DNA of 64,000 nucleotides from an uncultured Opitutales bacterium (GCA_943789375.1 CALSTX010000003.1:81816-145815), one strand, 5' to 3'. Positions 9,301 through 17,860 are shown, numbered from the stretch's first letter. Numbers and translations are program-made. The notes: a model not told the origin generated them from the letters alone.

Positions 9301-10080
9301 ACGGGTCTTGTTGACTTAATGAACGAATACTTGACCGCAATGACAAATATTCTGCAGGAAGAGCGCGGGACTTTGGATAAATATATTGGGGATGCAATTG
9401 TGGCCATGTATGGAGCCCCTATTCCGATGCAAGATCATGCTTATCAATCTGTAAGAACGGCTATCTTGATGCAGCAGAAACAAATTGAATTACGTGATAA
9501 ATGGAAGCTTGAAGCCGACAAATGGGGGAAATGTCATGGTTTGGTTTCTCAAATGCAAACACGGATTGGGTGTAATACTGGAACCGCGACCGTTGGAAAT
9601 ATGGGAGCCTTGGATCGGTTCAATTATACGATGATGGGTGATATGGTTAATTTAGCTGCCCGTTGCGAAAGTGGGGCCAAAGCATACGGGGCTTATATCA
9701 TGATTACCGAGGAAACAAAATTTGCATCCGAGAGCACCAAAGATGATATTGCTTTCCGTTACTTGGACAAAATTGTTGTAAAGGGCCGTTCTCAGCCTGT
9801 TGCTATGTATGAACCAACGGGATTTATGTCTGAGTTGACTCAAGAAACTCAAGATTGCTTGGATTGCTTTCGTCAGGGAATTGATAAATACCTCCTCCAG
9901 GATTGGGATGGGGCGTTAAATTTGTTTGAGAAAGCCAAAGAAATGGAGCCAAACAAACCTGGGGTGACACCTGGAGTGAAGGACAACCCCTCTATGATTT
10001 TGATTGATCGTTGTAAGGTAATGAAAGAGAACCCACCTGAGGCGGACTGGGATGGAGTTTATGTAATGACAACCAAGTAG
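6346..10080 (+). CDS. CHASE2-domain class III adenylate cyclase with a long coiled-coil insertion
   Basis: A 1244-residue membrane signalling enzyme. One helix (about 10-26) leads into a CHASE2-type extracytoplasmic domain containing PWDRAFFRDTALALIERGNA. The domain is interrupted by a Lys/Glu/Gln-rich coiled-coil region (about 266-510). Further hydrophobic segments lie at about 853-930, then a class III cyclase domain. Both metal-binding aspartates are present (D972 in FFSDV, D1016 in YIGDAI), as are K1012 and the MMGDMVNLAAR motif (D1099, N1102, R1106). Lys plus Asp at the purine-contact positions favours ATP, so cAMP is the likely product. A short TPR-like C-terminal helix pair follows. 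The start ATG has only a weak AAGA upstream. The extracellular signal is unknown, and the coiled-coil length is unusual for the family. Confidence 0.9.
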   Translation: MKFSKESKNTFLCLLIIPLVWVVLNHFGYLDFLKTKSLDWRLQFRGEIQQEIASEEGGMVQVEDNKSLPRIPKVTYVNFDASTLAMDGVGERPWDRAFFRDTALALIERGNARVLGFDFGFTPKSMSKMVPRENSYRSDDAIGELVKKYPDRVVLGCLYSGVPTQFVKPTGVSAFPPFFYDGFSLKESVRSEKYHYPESPTYPLLSYQNGKYLGRVGSFTVPPFRAVDEIPRWVPLWFPSMGKAHAYNLLGGKQSKLDFELPQDNQARINELEIKRQKLITAKEQKVTEITKASEQIAKLQVNKEKIDSVVAELEDQKNTAKELKKQIITFQSTLQANQSLATVITPQINQRTQKLNGILVVYLSDLNRSLGLSPNETSKAESRIDQLDQEILNFQSTLSANPAIAAIIKPQLEKRISEKEALAQTLAASSAISDINLNNQQQSKALGNLETHLAEKNEESASISSGLAKRAGALVEIRTGIDDLNQKVSRVQRDLLRLKGKADTELIESNQTLRLVYKASDDEKEAKLVDSLPNEVPLRRDRNVYALGVESLLAYYGLDEKSVTIDQDGTFQIRSLADDILVSCKMEEGQFLEVNWFTQWTENLEERKMMKDAKKAYSDGDFQAYTRLVPSILEKFLNRVDGVSVTNSTGIIGALKDLELESSLIEMAENLLGQRPDNSNIPGFDDLTKVVEAIAYYFIPPSLQSKTNPMCGMRDVLQNAKFQDQVTAKIKELENKIDSLQGPSVMGKILTGLEADPGNESILLMKKQVDEAIEINTQNWDEQEQELQRINSFFACFKDSIVLLGPEEKTFQDLAPTPLDKASVPKVSVHGNLIKTMTTGKYITRPHKYVDHVATVLVCLVMGLLSVYQGNRASLVQAAGILILVGFVVFGLFTFSNTHFLLPITTPACAGLSTSFIGLAAMVVIEQKAKGKLKGMFGSYVSSDLVEQMVDSGEEPSLGGEETAITAFFSDVQAFSSFSELLTPTGLVDLMNEYLTAMTNILQEERGTLDKYIGDAIVAMYGAPIPMQDHAYQSVRTAILMQQKQIELRDKWKLEADKWGKCHGLVSQMQTRIGCNTGTATVGNMGALDRFNYTMMGDMVNLAARCESGAKAYGAYIMITEETKFASESTKDDIAFRYLDKIVVKGRSQPVAMYEPTGFMSELTQETQDCLDCFRQGIDKYLLQDWDGALNLFEKAKEMEPNKPGVTPGVKDNPSMILIDRCKVMKENPPEADWDGVYVMTTK

Positions 10081-10103
10081 GTTGGCTAGGGAATCAATCT
10101 TAT

Positions 10104-10688
10104 TTATTTCGCGAAGTATTCGGGGGCATTTCCACCTTTCCACTTGATATTGCACCCGAGGCTAGGGATTTGTTTTTGAGGTGGCGCATGACCAGCCAAA
10201 AGCAGTTCCATTGCGTTAATTAAATCTGTTCCTGTAACTGGGCTAGGTTGTCCAGGTCTCGATGCATCATATTGACCTCGGTAAAAGAGCTTTTTGTACT
10301 GGTCAAATAAAAAAAAGTCTGGTGTGCATGCGGCTTTATAGCTCTTGGCCACGGTCTGGTCATGATCAAATAGGTAAGGGAAAGAAAAACCTTTATTCAC
10401 AGAAAGCTCCTTCATTTTTTTTGGGCTATCAGCCGGGTATTTGACTTCATCGTTTGACGAGATCATGAGCACCAAAATATCCTCTTTGCTCCACTGATTA
10501 CATTGCTTGGTGAGGTGATCGAGCAAATGAATCACATACGGGCAATGATTGCAGATAAAGCAAACTAAGTAAGCCTTCGAAGATTGATTTATTGAAAAAT
10601 CAAAGAAATTATCAGATCGAGAATCCCGTAAGGAAAAATCGGGTGCATTTGACCCTACAGGAATCATGGTGGAAGAAGTGGCAACCAT
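10104..10688 (-). CDS. Thioredoxin-fold protein with a CNHC redox motif (AhpC/TSA-like)
   Basis: A 194-residue thioredoxin-like protein. VGSNAPDFSLRDSRSDNFFD resembles the start of AhpC/TSA or TlpA-like domains, and the redox centre reads CFICNHCPYVIHL, a CxxC typical of a peroxiredoxin-like family often labelled thioredoxin family protein. Later residues AACTPDFFLFDQ carry the cis-proline region. There is no signal peptide, so it should be cytoplasmic. The start is uncertain: ATG at 10688 and ATG at 10667 are both possible and neither has a clear ribosome site. It converges on the cyclase gene with 23 bases between the stops and no terminator in that gap. The substrate is unknown. Confidence 0.82.
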   Translation of the reverse strand: MVATSSTMIPVGSNAPDFSLRDSRSDNFFDFSINQSSKAYLVCFICNHCPYVIHLLDHLTKQCNQWSKEDILVLMISSNDEVKYPADSPKKMKELSVNKGFSFPYLFDHDQTVAKSYKAACTPDFFLFDQYKKLFYRGQYDASRPGQPSPVTGTDLINAMELLLAGHAPPQKQIPSLGCNIKWKGGNAPEYFAK

Positions 10689-10706
10689 AGTAATTTTAAT
10701 TAAGAT

Positions 10707-13298
10707 TTAATTTTTCTGCAGAGAGGCTAGTCTTTTATTATATTTATCGAAATAAGCGGACAAAATGTCTTTGGCAACAGGTGTTGCGGTAAGGCCCCCC
10801 TGTATCTGATCTTGCGGGATAACGCCTTCCACTAGAACTGCGATTGCAACTTTGGGGTCCTCAACTGGAGCAAAGCCTATAAACCAGGCAAGATTAAGCT
10901 CCATGTTACGATTCCGCCATTGTCCTGTCCCTGTCTTCCCGGCAACAGATATACCTTTAATATTGCACCTCCTAGCCGTACCCCTTGTGGTGGCGAGTTC
11001 CATTCCCTCAACAATAGCTCGATATTTTGAGGTATTGCCATCCACTAAACGATGCTCACTTTTTTGAGTGGCTTGGTTTTTTAAAATTGTGGGTTTAAAC
11101 TTGAATTTATTTTTTGCCATCTTTGCAGCAAAGCATGCCATTTGTAGCGGACTCTGTCTTAAACCGCCCTGTCCAATTGAGATATTAAAAGTATCTTCAA
11201 GAGTCCATTTAACTCCCAGGGCTTCCCTTTTCCATGTTGGATCAGGGACGATAGGAGAATCGCGAAGGGAAGGAAGTTCCAGGTTGGGATTGTCTGTAAA
11301 CCCTAACATTTTCGCTTCCCGGATTAAGTTTTCATGACCAATTTTTTCTGCACACCTGAAAAAGTAAACATTACAACTTTGTGAGATCGCATCTCTTAAA
11401 CTGAGATCTCCATGTTTTCCCGGAAATACATGGCATTCCATTCCCCGATAAATACCCTCGCACAATAACTTCTCATCTGGGTCTAATCCAGTGTATCGAA
11501 TTCCTGCCAAGGCTGTAACTAATTTAAAAGGCGATGCTGGTGCATATCCAGGGTGATAAGCACGGGGAAGCCAAGCTTCCCGTCTTTGAATTTCGTCGTA
11601 TGAGTTTTGCGAAATGTAAGGCGTTAAATGCTCTAGATTGTAGTTGGGCTTACTTGCGAGAGCTAATATTTCTTCACTTTCTAAATCCAACAAAACAGCA
11701 GCTGCAGGTGGAAGCATTGGTGGGGCCAATACATATTCATCTTTAGACATGTCAGGCTTGGCTAATACTCCTTGGGCATAAAGTCTTCGAAGCAGTCGGT
11801 CCGCATCTTCCCGGGTTCCTTTAAATCCTGCAACGGTTGACGCCTGTACACCACTAAGAGGGAAGGGGGCATCAACAAAGGCGGAAATTAATAATTCTGC
11901 ACGAACCTCAGTTTCTTGAGAGCCTTGAAGGGCTTTGCGGGTTCTTCTTTCGATCGTCTTTCGCCAGTCCTTGTCCGGAAGAATCCGATTGCGTGCAACT
12001 TTCTGAACCATTTTTTGGAGTGAGTTTTCTGCAATGGATTGAAGGTCCTTATCGATAGTTAATTGAATAGATTCTCCTTTTGTAGAAGGCTTTTTTTCAA
12101 TTCTTTCAAATCGATAACCCATGGGGTTAACTCGCCAAATATCACCACCATCCTGACCTCGAAGAATAGGGTCAAATTGTTTCTCTACTCCAGCTTTACC
12201 CGTCCTGCCTTGAACCTCGAAAGTTGCCAGGTCTCCACCTGAGAGTCCAGTCGGGTTAGCTTCATAACCACTGCCTACATACCCAAGGATATGAGATGCA
12301 AGAGATTTTTGAGGGTAGTGGCGAACCGATTGTGCTTGTACCTTAATTGGCGATTGAGTCGGGAGTTTTTCAACCAATGCAGCGTACTCTGCTGGAAGTA
12401 AATCCGTAGATATTTCTAAAGGCATGACCAATCTTTGGTTCCAATGCTTCTTTATATCTTTCATGGTCAAAACTTTATTTCTTCCAGTCATCTCATTCGC
12501 AATCCGTAAATATTTTTCTACAATCGAGAATCTTGATTCCCAATCTAGGTCAAAGCCACTTGTGCTAAATTCAAAAAAATAGGAACTTTCATTTTTACTT
12601 GGTAAGAGAGAATCCAGAAAGCCTTTATGTTCGAGAGAGATTTTAGTAATGCCAATCGGTTTGCCCTGCGGATCTAAGTTGAAGGTAATTTTAAAAAGCC
12701 CAGCTGCATTGACCCGAACCGTCTTCCCTGCATTTAAAAAAAACAGGTTTGTAATAGGATTTTCTTTGTTCCAGATGGTACAACTCCAACCTTTCTTCAA
12801 ATCTTGCTCAACATGTAGCCGGCTTCCGTTGCTGAAGATTTTAGTTCCTGAAGTTCTATCCCTTGCATCAGGAAGTTTTCCAGTGAGAAATATCCCTCTT
12901 TTTTGTATATGATCGATGTCTAAACATCTTTGAATAAAGGATTCTAGTTTTAGAACAGACTTTTGGTTAAATTCATCTCTTGCTGAATAAGCCAAATTGC
13001 GTAGCTCCAATTTCTTTTCCCAAATTTCACTTTTGAGTTGTTCCATGTGTAAAATAGCTGAAAAATTTGCCCGGTTGCCAATCAGCAATTCACCGTTTCT
13101 ATCAAGTACATCTCCGCGCGCACCGGGTCTAATGATTCTTCGTTGGCCTTGTTGTCTTTCTTTTGTTTCATATTCGTCGGCTTCAAAAAGTTGCCTGTAG
13201 CTAAGGACAGAGCAGAGAACCGTAAGCATGAAGGCATAAATAATTCGAAAGAGAATAAGTCTCCTGGCTTCAGGGTGGTATTTTTCAAGTACCTTCAA
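10707..13298 (-). CDS. mrdA: Penicillin-binding protein 2 (elongasome transpeptidase) with a large insertion
   Basis: An 863-residue class B PBP that cross-links peptidoglycan during cell elongation. A membrane helix lies at about 14-32, the dimerisation/pedestal region contains RRIIRPGARGDVLDRNGELL, and the transpeptidase domain has all three active-site motifs: SPFK (Ser589, Lys592), SCN (641-643) and KTG (788-790). E. coli PBP2 is about 630 residues. The excess here lies in the N-terminal region and in an insertion at about 430-525, between DLQSIAENSL and AAAVLLDLES. The start is a TTG sharing TTGA with the mreD stop, with GGGG about 7 bases upstream. The first in-frame ATG would remove most of the membrane helix, so the TTG is preferred. 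It is the last gene of the mreB-mreC-mreD-mrdA set; rodA is not here. Confidence 0.93.
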   Translation of the reverse strand: MKVLEKYHPEARRLILFRIIYAFMLTVLCSVLSYRQLFEADEYETKERQQGQRRIIRPGARGDVLDRNGELLIGNRANFSAILHMEQLKSEIWEKKLELRNLAYSARDEFNQKSVLKLESFIQRCLDIDHIQKRGIFLTGKLPDARDRTSGTKIFSNGSRLHVEQDLKKGWSCTIWNKENPITNLFFLNAGKTVRVNAAGLFKITFNLDPQGKPIGITKISLEHKGFLDSLLPSKNESSYFFEFSTSGFDLDWESRFSIVEKYLRIANEMTGRNKVLTMKDIKKHWNQRLVMPLEISTDLLPAEYAALVEKLPTQSPIKVQAQSVRHYPQKSLASHILGYVGSGYEANPTGLSGGDLATFEVQGRTGKAGVEKQFDPILRGQDGGDIWRVNPMGYRFERIEKKPSTKGESIQLTIDKDLQSIAENSLQKMVQKVARNRILPDKDWRKTIERRTRKALQGSQETEVRAELLISAFVDAPFPLSGVQASTVAGFKGTREDADRLLRRLYAQGVLAKPDMSKDEYVLAPPMLPPAAAVLLDLESEEILALASKPNYNLEHLTPYISQNSYDEIQRREAWLPRAYHPGYAPASPFKLVTALAGIRYTGLDPDEKLLCEGIYRGMECHVFPGKHGDLSLRDAISQSCNVYFFRCAEKIGHENLIREAKMLGFTDNPNLELPSLRDSPIVPDPTWKREALGVKWTLEDTFNISIGQGGLRQSPLQMACFAAKMAKNKFKFKPTILKNQATQKSEHRLVDGNTSKYRAIVEGMELATTRGTARRCNIKGISVAGKTGTGQWRNRNMELNLAWFIGFAPVEDPKVAIAVLVEGVIPQDQIQGGLTATPVAKDILSAYFDKYNKRLASLQKN

Positions 13299-13828
13299 GC
13301 TTCAACCCCATTTATTTTTTCAGAAGAATAAGTTACCTTTAGACATTCTCTACATAATCCAGAGAACCAGGGAGCTATTACAGCAAAAAGGAGAGTTGAT
13401 ACGAAAACATCGACCACAATATTGGGTATCATCCAAGTACCTATTAATCCATGCTGAAATTGTAAGACCAGGAATAGGCTTATGGAGATAAGTAAATTTG
13501 CAATTACCTGCAAGAAATATGGTCGCAATAGCTCACCATTTTCGCCGCTGTGTAACCAATCCTTGGCAATAAGGTAGCAGGTTATGAGTGCGAATGTATG
13601 AAACCCGCTCGGTGTATTGTAAATACTATCAAGCGACAATCCTGTAAGGGATAGCACAAAAATCACTCTCATCCGGTCTAATAGAACGGTAGCAGAAAAA
13701 AAGAAAAGTGCTGGAAGATAGAGTAAGCATCCCCAGTTTCCCAGTGTGGAATTAATTACCCCAATAAGCTGGATGGTACCGATATTTACAAGAAGAAGAA
13801 TAAAGGCTGCAAGGTTTGGTCTATACAT
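13295..13828 (-). CDS. mreD: Rod shape-determining protein MreD
   Basis: A 177-residue, highly hydrophobic protein with about five membrane helices, lying between mreC and the PBP2 gene. Size, hydrophobicity and position match MreD, an inner-membrane part of the elongasome that links MreC to the peptidoglycan machinery. Sequence conservation in MreD is weak, and the call relies mainly on context (LSLDSIYNTPSGFHTFAL fits the family). It starts one base after the mreC stop and its stop overlaps the TTG start of mrdA, so expression of all three should be coupled. Confidence 0.82.
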   Translation of the reverse strand: MYRPNLAAFILLLVNIGTIQLIGVINSTLGNWGCLLYLPALFFFSATVLLDRMRVIFVLSLTGLSLDSIYNTPSGFHTFALITCYLIAKDWLHSGENGELLRPYFLQVIANLLISISLFLVLQFQHGLIGTWMIPNIVVDVFVSTLLFAVIAPWFSGLCRECLKVTYSSEKINGVEA

Positions 13829-13829
13829 C

Positions 13830-14687
13830 TTATTCTATGGGTAAAAGAAGTGTGACTTCTTGAAGTTGGCAAAGATCATTGCTGAGGATGACTTGGCCTG
13901 TTTTGAACAGTCCGTTTTCTCCTCCTTCTAGCTCTCGGACTTCACCAATAATTAATCCCCTAGGGAAGGTCTCGCCAAGAGATGAAGTCGTTAAGGTTAG
14001 TGGTTCTTCCGGGGATGCAGTAAAATCTTGAGGGACATCGAACACAATGCCTGTGGGTGTTCCACCTGGAAGAATTCCATTTCCCTGAAAGGTTACGGGC
14101 CGATTATCACCAGCAAAGTGGGCCACCACCCTAAAACTTGTATTAGTGATTAATTCTACCTCACTCATTCTGGATCCAACCGAAGTAACTCGACCCACAA
14201 CCCCATTGTGAGAGATTACCCCTAACCCTTCAGAGAGTAAGGCATCTTTACCTTTTCTTAAACCGATGCTTTGCCACCAACTTGAAAAAGTCCTGCGTGA
14301 GATTCTGGCTACAAGAGAAGAGTAAGAAGCTTTTGCATCAAGGTTCAGAGTGTTTTGGAGGTGTTGAATATTGTTTTGCAAGCGATGCAGTCGCTCTTCT
14401 TCCCCTTGGAGTATTCCTAAGCTTTGAATTTGCAGGTTATGATTTCGGCCTATTCGTTGCAGTTTTTTTCCCTTTTCAATTAAAGTTTTTTTGGAGTCGG
14501 TCATGTGTCCCCAATAGTTGGTGAGATCTTTCACCCGGGTGGATAGATCCCATAACGGAGCATGAAACTCATCAAAGCTCGAGCTGATTACAACCTTAAA
14601 AGCAGCAGGTAATCCCCACCATAATAGGAAGAAAAAACCGAGATACAAAAAAGGCTTGTTCTTGGATTTTTCGCTCAGTTTGCCCAA
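13830..14687 (-). CDS. mreC: Rod shape-determining protein MreC
   Basis: A 285-residue protein with a short cytoplasmic tail, one membrane helix (about 12-28), a coiled coil (about 60-105) and the beta-rich MreC domain with GVVGRVTSVGSRMSEVELIT. MreC is a periplasmic scaffold that binds MreD and PBP2. The start appears to be TTG at 14687: there is no in-frame ATG before residue 62, and an upstream extension is blocked by the mreB stop only 9 bases away. The ribosome site is poor. Its place directly after mreB supports the call. Confidence 0.9.
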   Translation of the reverse strand: MGKLSEKSKNKPFLYLGFFFLLWWGLPAAFKVVISSSFDEFHAPLWDLSTRVKDLTNYWGHMTDSKKTLIEKGKKLQRIGRNHNLQIQSLGILQGEEERLHRLQNNIQHLQNTLNLDAKASYSSLVARISRRTFSSWWQSIGLRKGKDALLSEGLGVISHNGVVGRVTSVGSRMSEVELITNTSFRVVAHFAGDNRPVTFQGNGILPGGTPTGIVFDVPQDFTASPEEPLTLTTSSLGETFPRGLIIGEVRELEGGENGLFKTGQVILSNDLCQLQEVTLLLPIE

Positions 14688-14696
14688 TGTCGAAAT

Positions 14697-15737
14697 TTAC
14701 TGGGTGACCAATCGATCCACTTGCTCACGGCTAAGAGTGCCAAGTAGATCGAGAAATTTCCCTGTACCATTCGCGACGCAACAAAGAGGGTCATCAGCCT
14801 GGATGACAGTTAGTCCTGTGGCATCGCTAATCACTTGGTCGAGCCCCCTGATAAGAGCACCACCTCCTGCTAAGACAATGCCTCGATCAATGAGGTCAGC
14901 AGAATGTTCAGGTTGACACCTATCTAAGGCATTTTTAACTAATTCAACAATTTGTGTTACGACTTCCTTGAGGGCTTCTTCTCGGATTTCTTGGGAGGTA
15001 ATATGGATAGTTTTTGGCAGTCCTGCAGTTGCATCTCTTCCTCTTACATCCATGGTCATTTCTCCGGTGTCCAAGGGGGCCGCTGAACCAACCGTAAACT
15101 TGATTTCCTCAGCTGTTCGTTCTCCGATTAATAAACCGTAAGCTCTTTTCATGTAGGCAACGATAGACTCGTCAAGTTCATCTCCTCCCACCCGAATACT
15201 TCTTTGGTATGAAACTCCTGAAATAGATATAATTGCGACTTCAGTGGTGCCGCCACCAATATCCACAATCATATTGGCATATTCTTCGTCAATAGGAAGC
15301 CCGGCACCGATGGATGCCGCCATTGGTTCGCCGAGAAGAAGAACTTCCCTTGCTCCCGCTCGAATCGCAGAATCCTTGACTGCCCGTTTTTCAACAGCTG
15401 TAATTCCTGAAGGAACTGCAATAACAACACGGGGCGGAACCAATTTTCTTTTGTCTACTTTTTCAATGAAGTACCTGAGCATAGCTTCTGAAATTTCAAA
15501 GTCTGCGATAACGCCATCTTTCATAGGGCGAAGTGCTTCAATAGTACCAGGCGTTCTCCCAAGCATTCTTTTAGCATCTGCACCCACAGCACAAACTTTT
15601 TTGCTCGTTTTGTAACGAGCCACCACACTGGGTTCACGAAGTACGATGCCTCGGTCCCGAACAAACACCAAAGTGTTGGCAGTACCAAGGTCAATTCCAA
15701 TGTCATTGGAAAGAAATCCGAAAAAATTACCTATCAT
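14697..15737 (-). CDS. mreB: Rod shape-determining protein MreB (bacterial actin)
   Basis: A 346-residue actin-family protein. It has the phosphate-1 loop IGIDLGTANTLVFV close to the N terminus, the phosphate-2 loop MIVDIGGGTTEVAIIS, and the adenosine-binding GIVLAGGGALIRGLD near the C terminus. Length and motifs are standard for MreB, the cytoplasmic filament that directs side-wall synthesis. The gene leads the mre cluster. A 99-base gap upstream should hold the promoter; TACAAT in that gap resembles a -10 box but lacks a good partner, so I do not list it. A rod or elongated cell shape is a reasonable inference. Confidence 0.97.
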   Translation of the reverse strand: MIGNFFGFLSNDIGIDLGTANTLVFVRDRGIVLREPSVVARYKTSKKVCAVGADAKRMLGRTPGTIEALRPMKDGVIADFEISEAMLRYFIEKVDKRKLVPPRVVIAVPSGITAVEKRAVKDSAIRAGAREVLLLGEPMAASIGAGLPIDEEYANMIVDIGGGTTEVAIISISGVSYQRSIRVGGDELDESIVAYMKRAYGLLIGERTAEEIKFTVGSAAPLDTGEMTMDVRGRDATAGLPKTIHITSQEIREEALKEVVTQIVELVKNALDRCQPEHSADLIDRGIVLAGGGALIRGLDQVISDATGLTVIQADDPLCCVANGTGKFLDLLGTLSREQVDRLVTQ

Positions 15738-15836
15738 TGAAAATATTAGCTTTAATGATTTCTCTCTCTTTTCGCACTTAAGTCAAAGCCAAATAACTAA
15801 CATTGTAGCAATTTTATAAGATTTAATGGGAATATT

Positions 15837-16697
15837 TCACCGATTTGATGATTTTATCGATCTAGATGAGTATCTTTTGCTTAGAAAAATTAGTAGGATG
15901 CCCCCGAGACATAGAAAAAAAGAATAAAACTGGCCCCTGCTGAATCCTAAGATTAAAGAAGCATCAGGTTGCCTGAAGTTTTCTCCAAATATTCTTGCAC
16001 AAGCGTAGAGAATTAGAAATTCCCCAGAGAGCCTGCCCGGGCACCTAGTGGCAATATCTGTTTTCCAAAATCGATACTGAATAAGTAAAAAGGGGAGGAA
16101 CCCTTCTAACAGTGCAGCATATATTTGGGATGGATGTCTTGATATGCCCATCATGAAGTCAGGAGCTTTTGGAAATAGAACCCCCCAGCTAACATTCGTT
16201 GTTTTACCCCATAGTTCCCCGTTGATAAAATTTGCAATTCTCCCAAAAAAAAGACCCGGAGGAACCACGCTTACCAAAAGATCGGCAATGGGGAAAATAG
16301 TTTGCCTTGAATGTTTGGCATACCAAATTGTGGCAACGGCAACGCCGATAAACCCTCCATGACTGGCCATGCCACCTTCCCACACTCGTAGGATCATAAA
16401 AGGGTCAGCAACCAAGCTCTCCCACTGATAAAGAAGAATGTATCCGATACGCCCTCCAATAAGAACCCCGAGAACTTGGAAGGTCATAAGGTTCATTATT
16501 TGTTCGGAGTCGTAAGGACTCTTGTTTTTTTTGAAATATAAAAGCAGTAGGAAGTAAGCTGAGATAAAGCCCAAAAGGTAAGAAATTCCATACCATCTGA
16601 TGCCACCAGGTCCCCAATTTCCCCATGAATCTGGGAATTTCCAAAGAAACGGACTTAGGTTATGGGTCCAATGAGAAATCTGATAAGCGAGAAACAT
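15837..16697 (-). CDS. lgt: Prolipoprotein diacylglyceryl transferase
   Basis: A 286-residue membrane enzyme that moves diacylglycerol from phosphatidylglycerol to the lipobox cysteine of prolipoproteins. About seven membrane helices are visible. Family motifs are present: GGIRWYGISYLLG near residue 31, GGMASHGGFIG, the Lgt signature GRIANFINGELWGK, and RHPSQIYAALLEG. It lies 11 bases after the CorC-like gene and before mreB. The presence of lgt agrees with lipoprotein-like products elsewhere in the window, for example the small protein at 43195-43452. Confidence 0.95.
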   Translation of the reverse strand: MFLAYQISHWTHNLSPFLWKFPDSWGNWGPGGIRWYGISYLLGFISAYFLLLLYFKKNKSPYDSEQIMNLMTFQVLGVLIGGRIGYILLYQWESLVADPFMILRVWEGGMASHGGFIGVAVATIWYAKHSRQTIFPIADLLVSVVPPGLFFGRIANFINGELWGKTTNVSWGVLFPKAPDFMMGISRHPSQIYAALLEGFLPFLLIQYRFWKTDIATRCPGRLSGEFLILYACARIFGENFRQPDASLILGFSRGQFYSFFLCLGGILLIFLSKRYSSRSIKSSNR

Positions 16698-16708
16698 TAC
16701 ATTCTGTT

Positions 16709-17764
16709 TTATTTGTTTTTCTTGGGGGAGCTTAATCGTTCCATGTGTTTTCTCTTAGCAAGCTCTCTCATATCCACGGCGATGTCATCATGTTCAAATA
16801 TTTCCTGCCCTAAAATACTTTCAATAATATCTTCCATGGCAAGCACTCCAACAACCGAACCAAATTCATCAACCACTACACATAGTTGAACATGTTCGTT
16901 GAGTAATAAGCGAAGGGCTTTGTCAGCAGACACATTTTCTGGGATGAAGATAGTTTCTAGAGAAATTTCTTTTAAACTTAAGTTTGATTTTTCTTCTACT
17001 ATTGAATTGTGGAGGTCTCTTCTCCTCACAATTCCAGTAATGTGATCAATTGATTCTTTAAACACAGGAATTCTTGCGAATGGAATATTCGGGTGACTCG
17101 TGAATGTTTCATTTACCGTTAAGTTTTCATCCAAGCTAAACATCACGGTTCTAGGTGTCATAATCTCGTGTACAGGCACATTATCAAGTTTCAGTGCATT
17201 GGTGATCCAATCCTTCTCCTGACTGGTCAATGTGCCTTCCTTCGCCCCTTTCCGTGCGAGCAGAATGATTTCCTGCTCATCACTTTCCTCATCCTTCTCT
17301 TTAGCTGGAACGACAGCTTGCACCGTTGCTTTGCAAACTTTGGAGAATGGAGTCATGATAATTCTTACAAACCAAAGAGGGTAAACCAGATTACCAATCA
17401 TTTCTGAGCGATAAGAGACGGTGAGGTTTTTGGGAAGAATCTCAGCGAAAAAAAGGATTCCAAGAGTCATGCCGATCGCGAAAATAAACAAATTATTTCC
17501 ATCACCACCGAGGGATTTCTCTGCAATCCCTCCAACCAAGGTAGCACCAAGGGTATTGGCAATTGTGTTTAAACTTAAGATAGCTGAGCTTGTTTCTTCT
17601 AATTCATTTCTGAATTTTGCCAACAAGTTTCCTTTTCGGGGAGAAGCAATTTTTAGATTTTCAAGTTCAGCGGAGGTTATACTTAAAATCATCGCTTCTA
17701 GCGTTGAGCATAGAGCAGAAATCCCAATTGTTAGGGACACTGCAATGACTAATTCCAAAGACAT
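16709..17764 (-). CDS. CNNM/CBS-domain membrane protein (CorC/HlyC family, short form)
   Basis: A 351-residue protein with an N-terminal CNNM-type membrane domain (hydrophobic segments near 5-25, 65-85, 90-110 and 128-140) and a CBS pair around 205-330, including VPVHEIMTPRTVMF and VVDEFGSVVGVLAMEDIIESILGQ. These proteins are linked to magnesium or cobalt efflux and homeostasis. The usual C-terminal CorC_HlyC domain is absent: the chain ends about 30 residues after the second CBS motif, which makes it a short family member. The gene diverges from gcvT across 96 bases. Confidence 0.88.
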   Translation of the reverse strand: MSLELVIAVSLTIGISALCSTLEAMILSITSAELENLKIASPRKGNLLAKFRNELEETSSAILSLNTIANTLGATLVGGIAEKSLGGDGNNLFIFAIGMTLGILFFAEILPKNLTVSYRSEMIGNLVYPLWFVRIIMTPFSKVCKATVQAVVPAKEKDEESDEQEIILLARKGAKEGTLTSQEKDWITNALKLDNVPVHEIMTPRTVMFSLDENLTVNETFTSHPNIPFARIPVFKESIDHITGIVRRRDLHNSIVEEKSNLSLKEISLETIFIPENVSADKALRLLLNEHVQLCVVVDEFGSVVGVLAMEDIIESILGQEIFEHDDIAVDMRELAKRKHMERLSSPKKNK

Positions 17765-17860
17765 TGCATATTTCTTAGTTGGTCTTTACAAAACCTAAAT
17801 ACATTTAGATCCATAAAATATTGCTGCAAAAATAAAGCAAGCAAGTAAGAATTTAACATT

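Noticed and set aside
15244..15615. Open frame of over 120 codons antisense to mreB
   Set aside because: It lies wholly within the well-conserved mreB gene, and its translation has no recognisable domain; a shadow of codon usage.
15738..15836. mreB promoter with TACAAT as -10 box
   Set aside because: No acceptable -35 hexamer at 16-18 bases; left unannotated.
17765..17860. Possible glycine riboswitch ahead of gcvT
   Set aside because: The gap is only 96 bases, AT-rich, and I see neither of the conserved glycine-aptamer cores.
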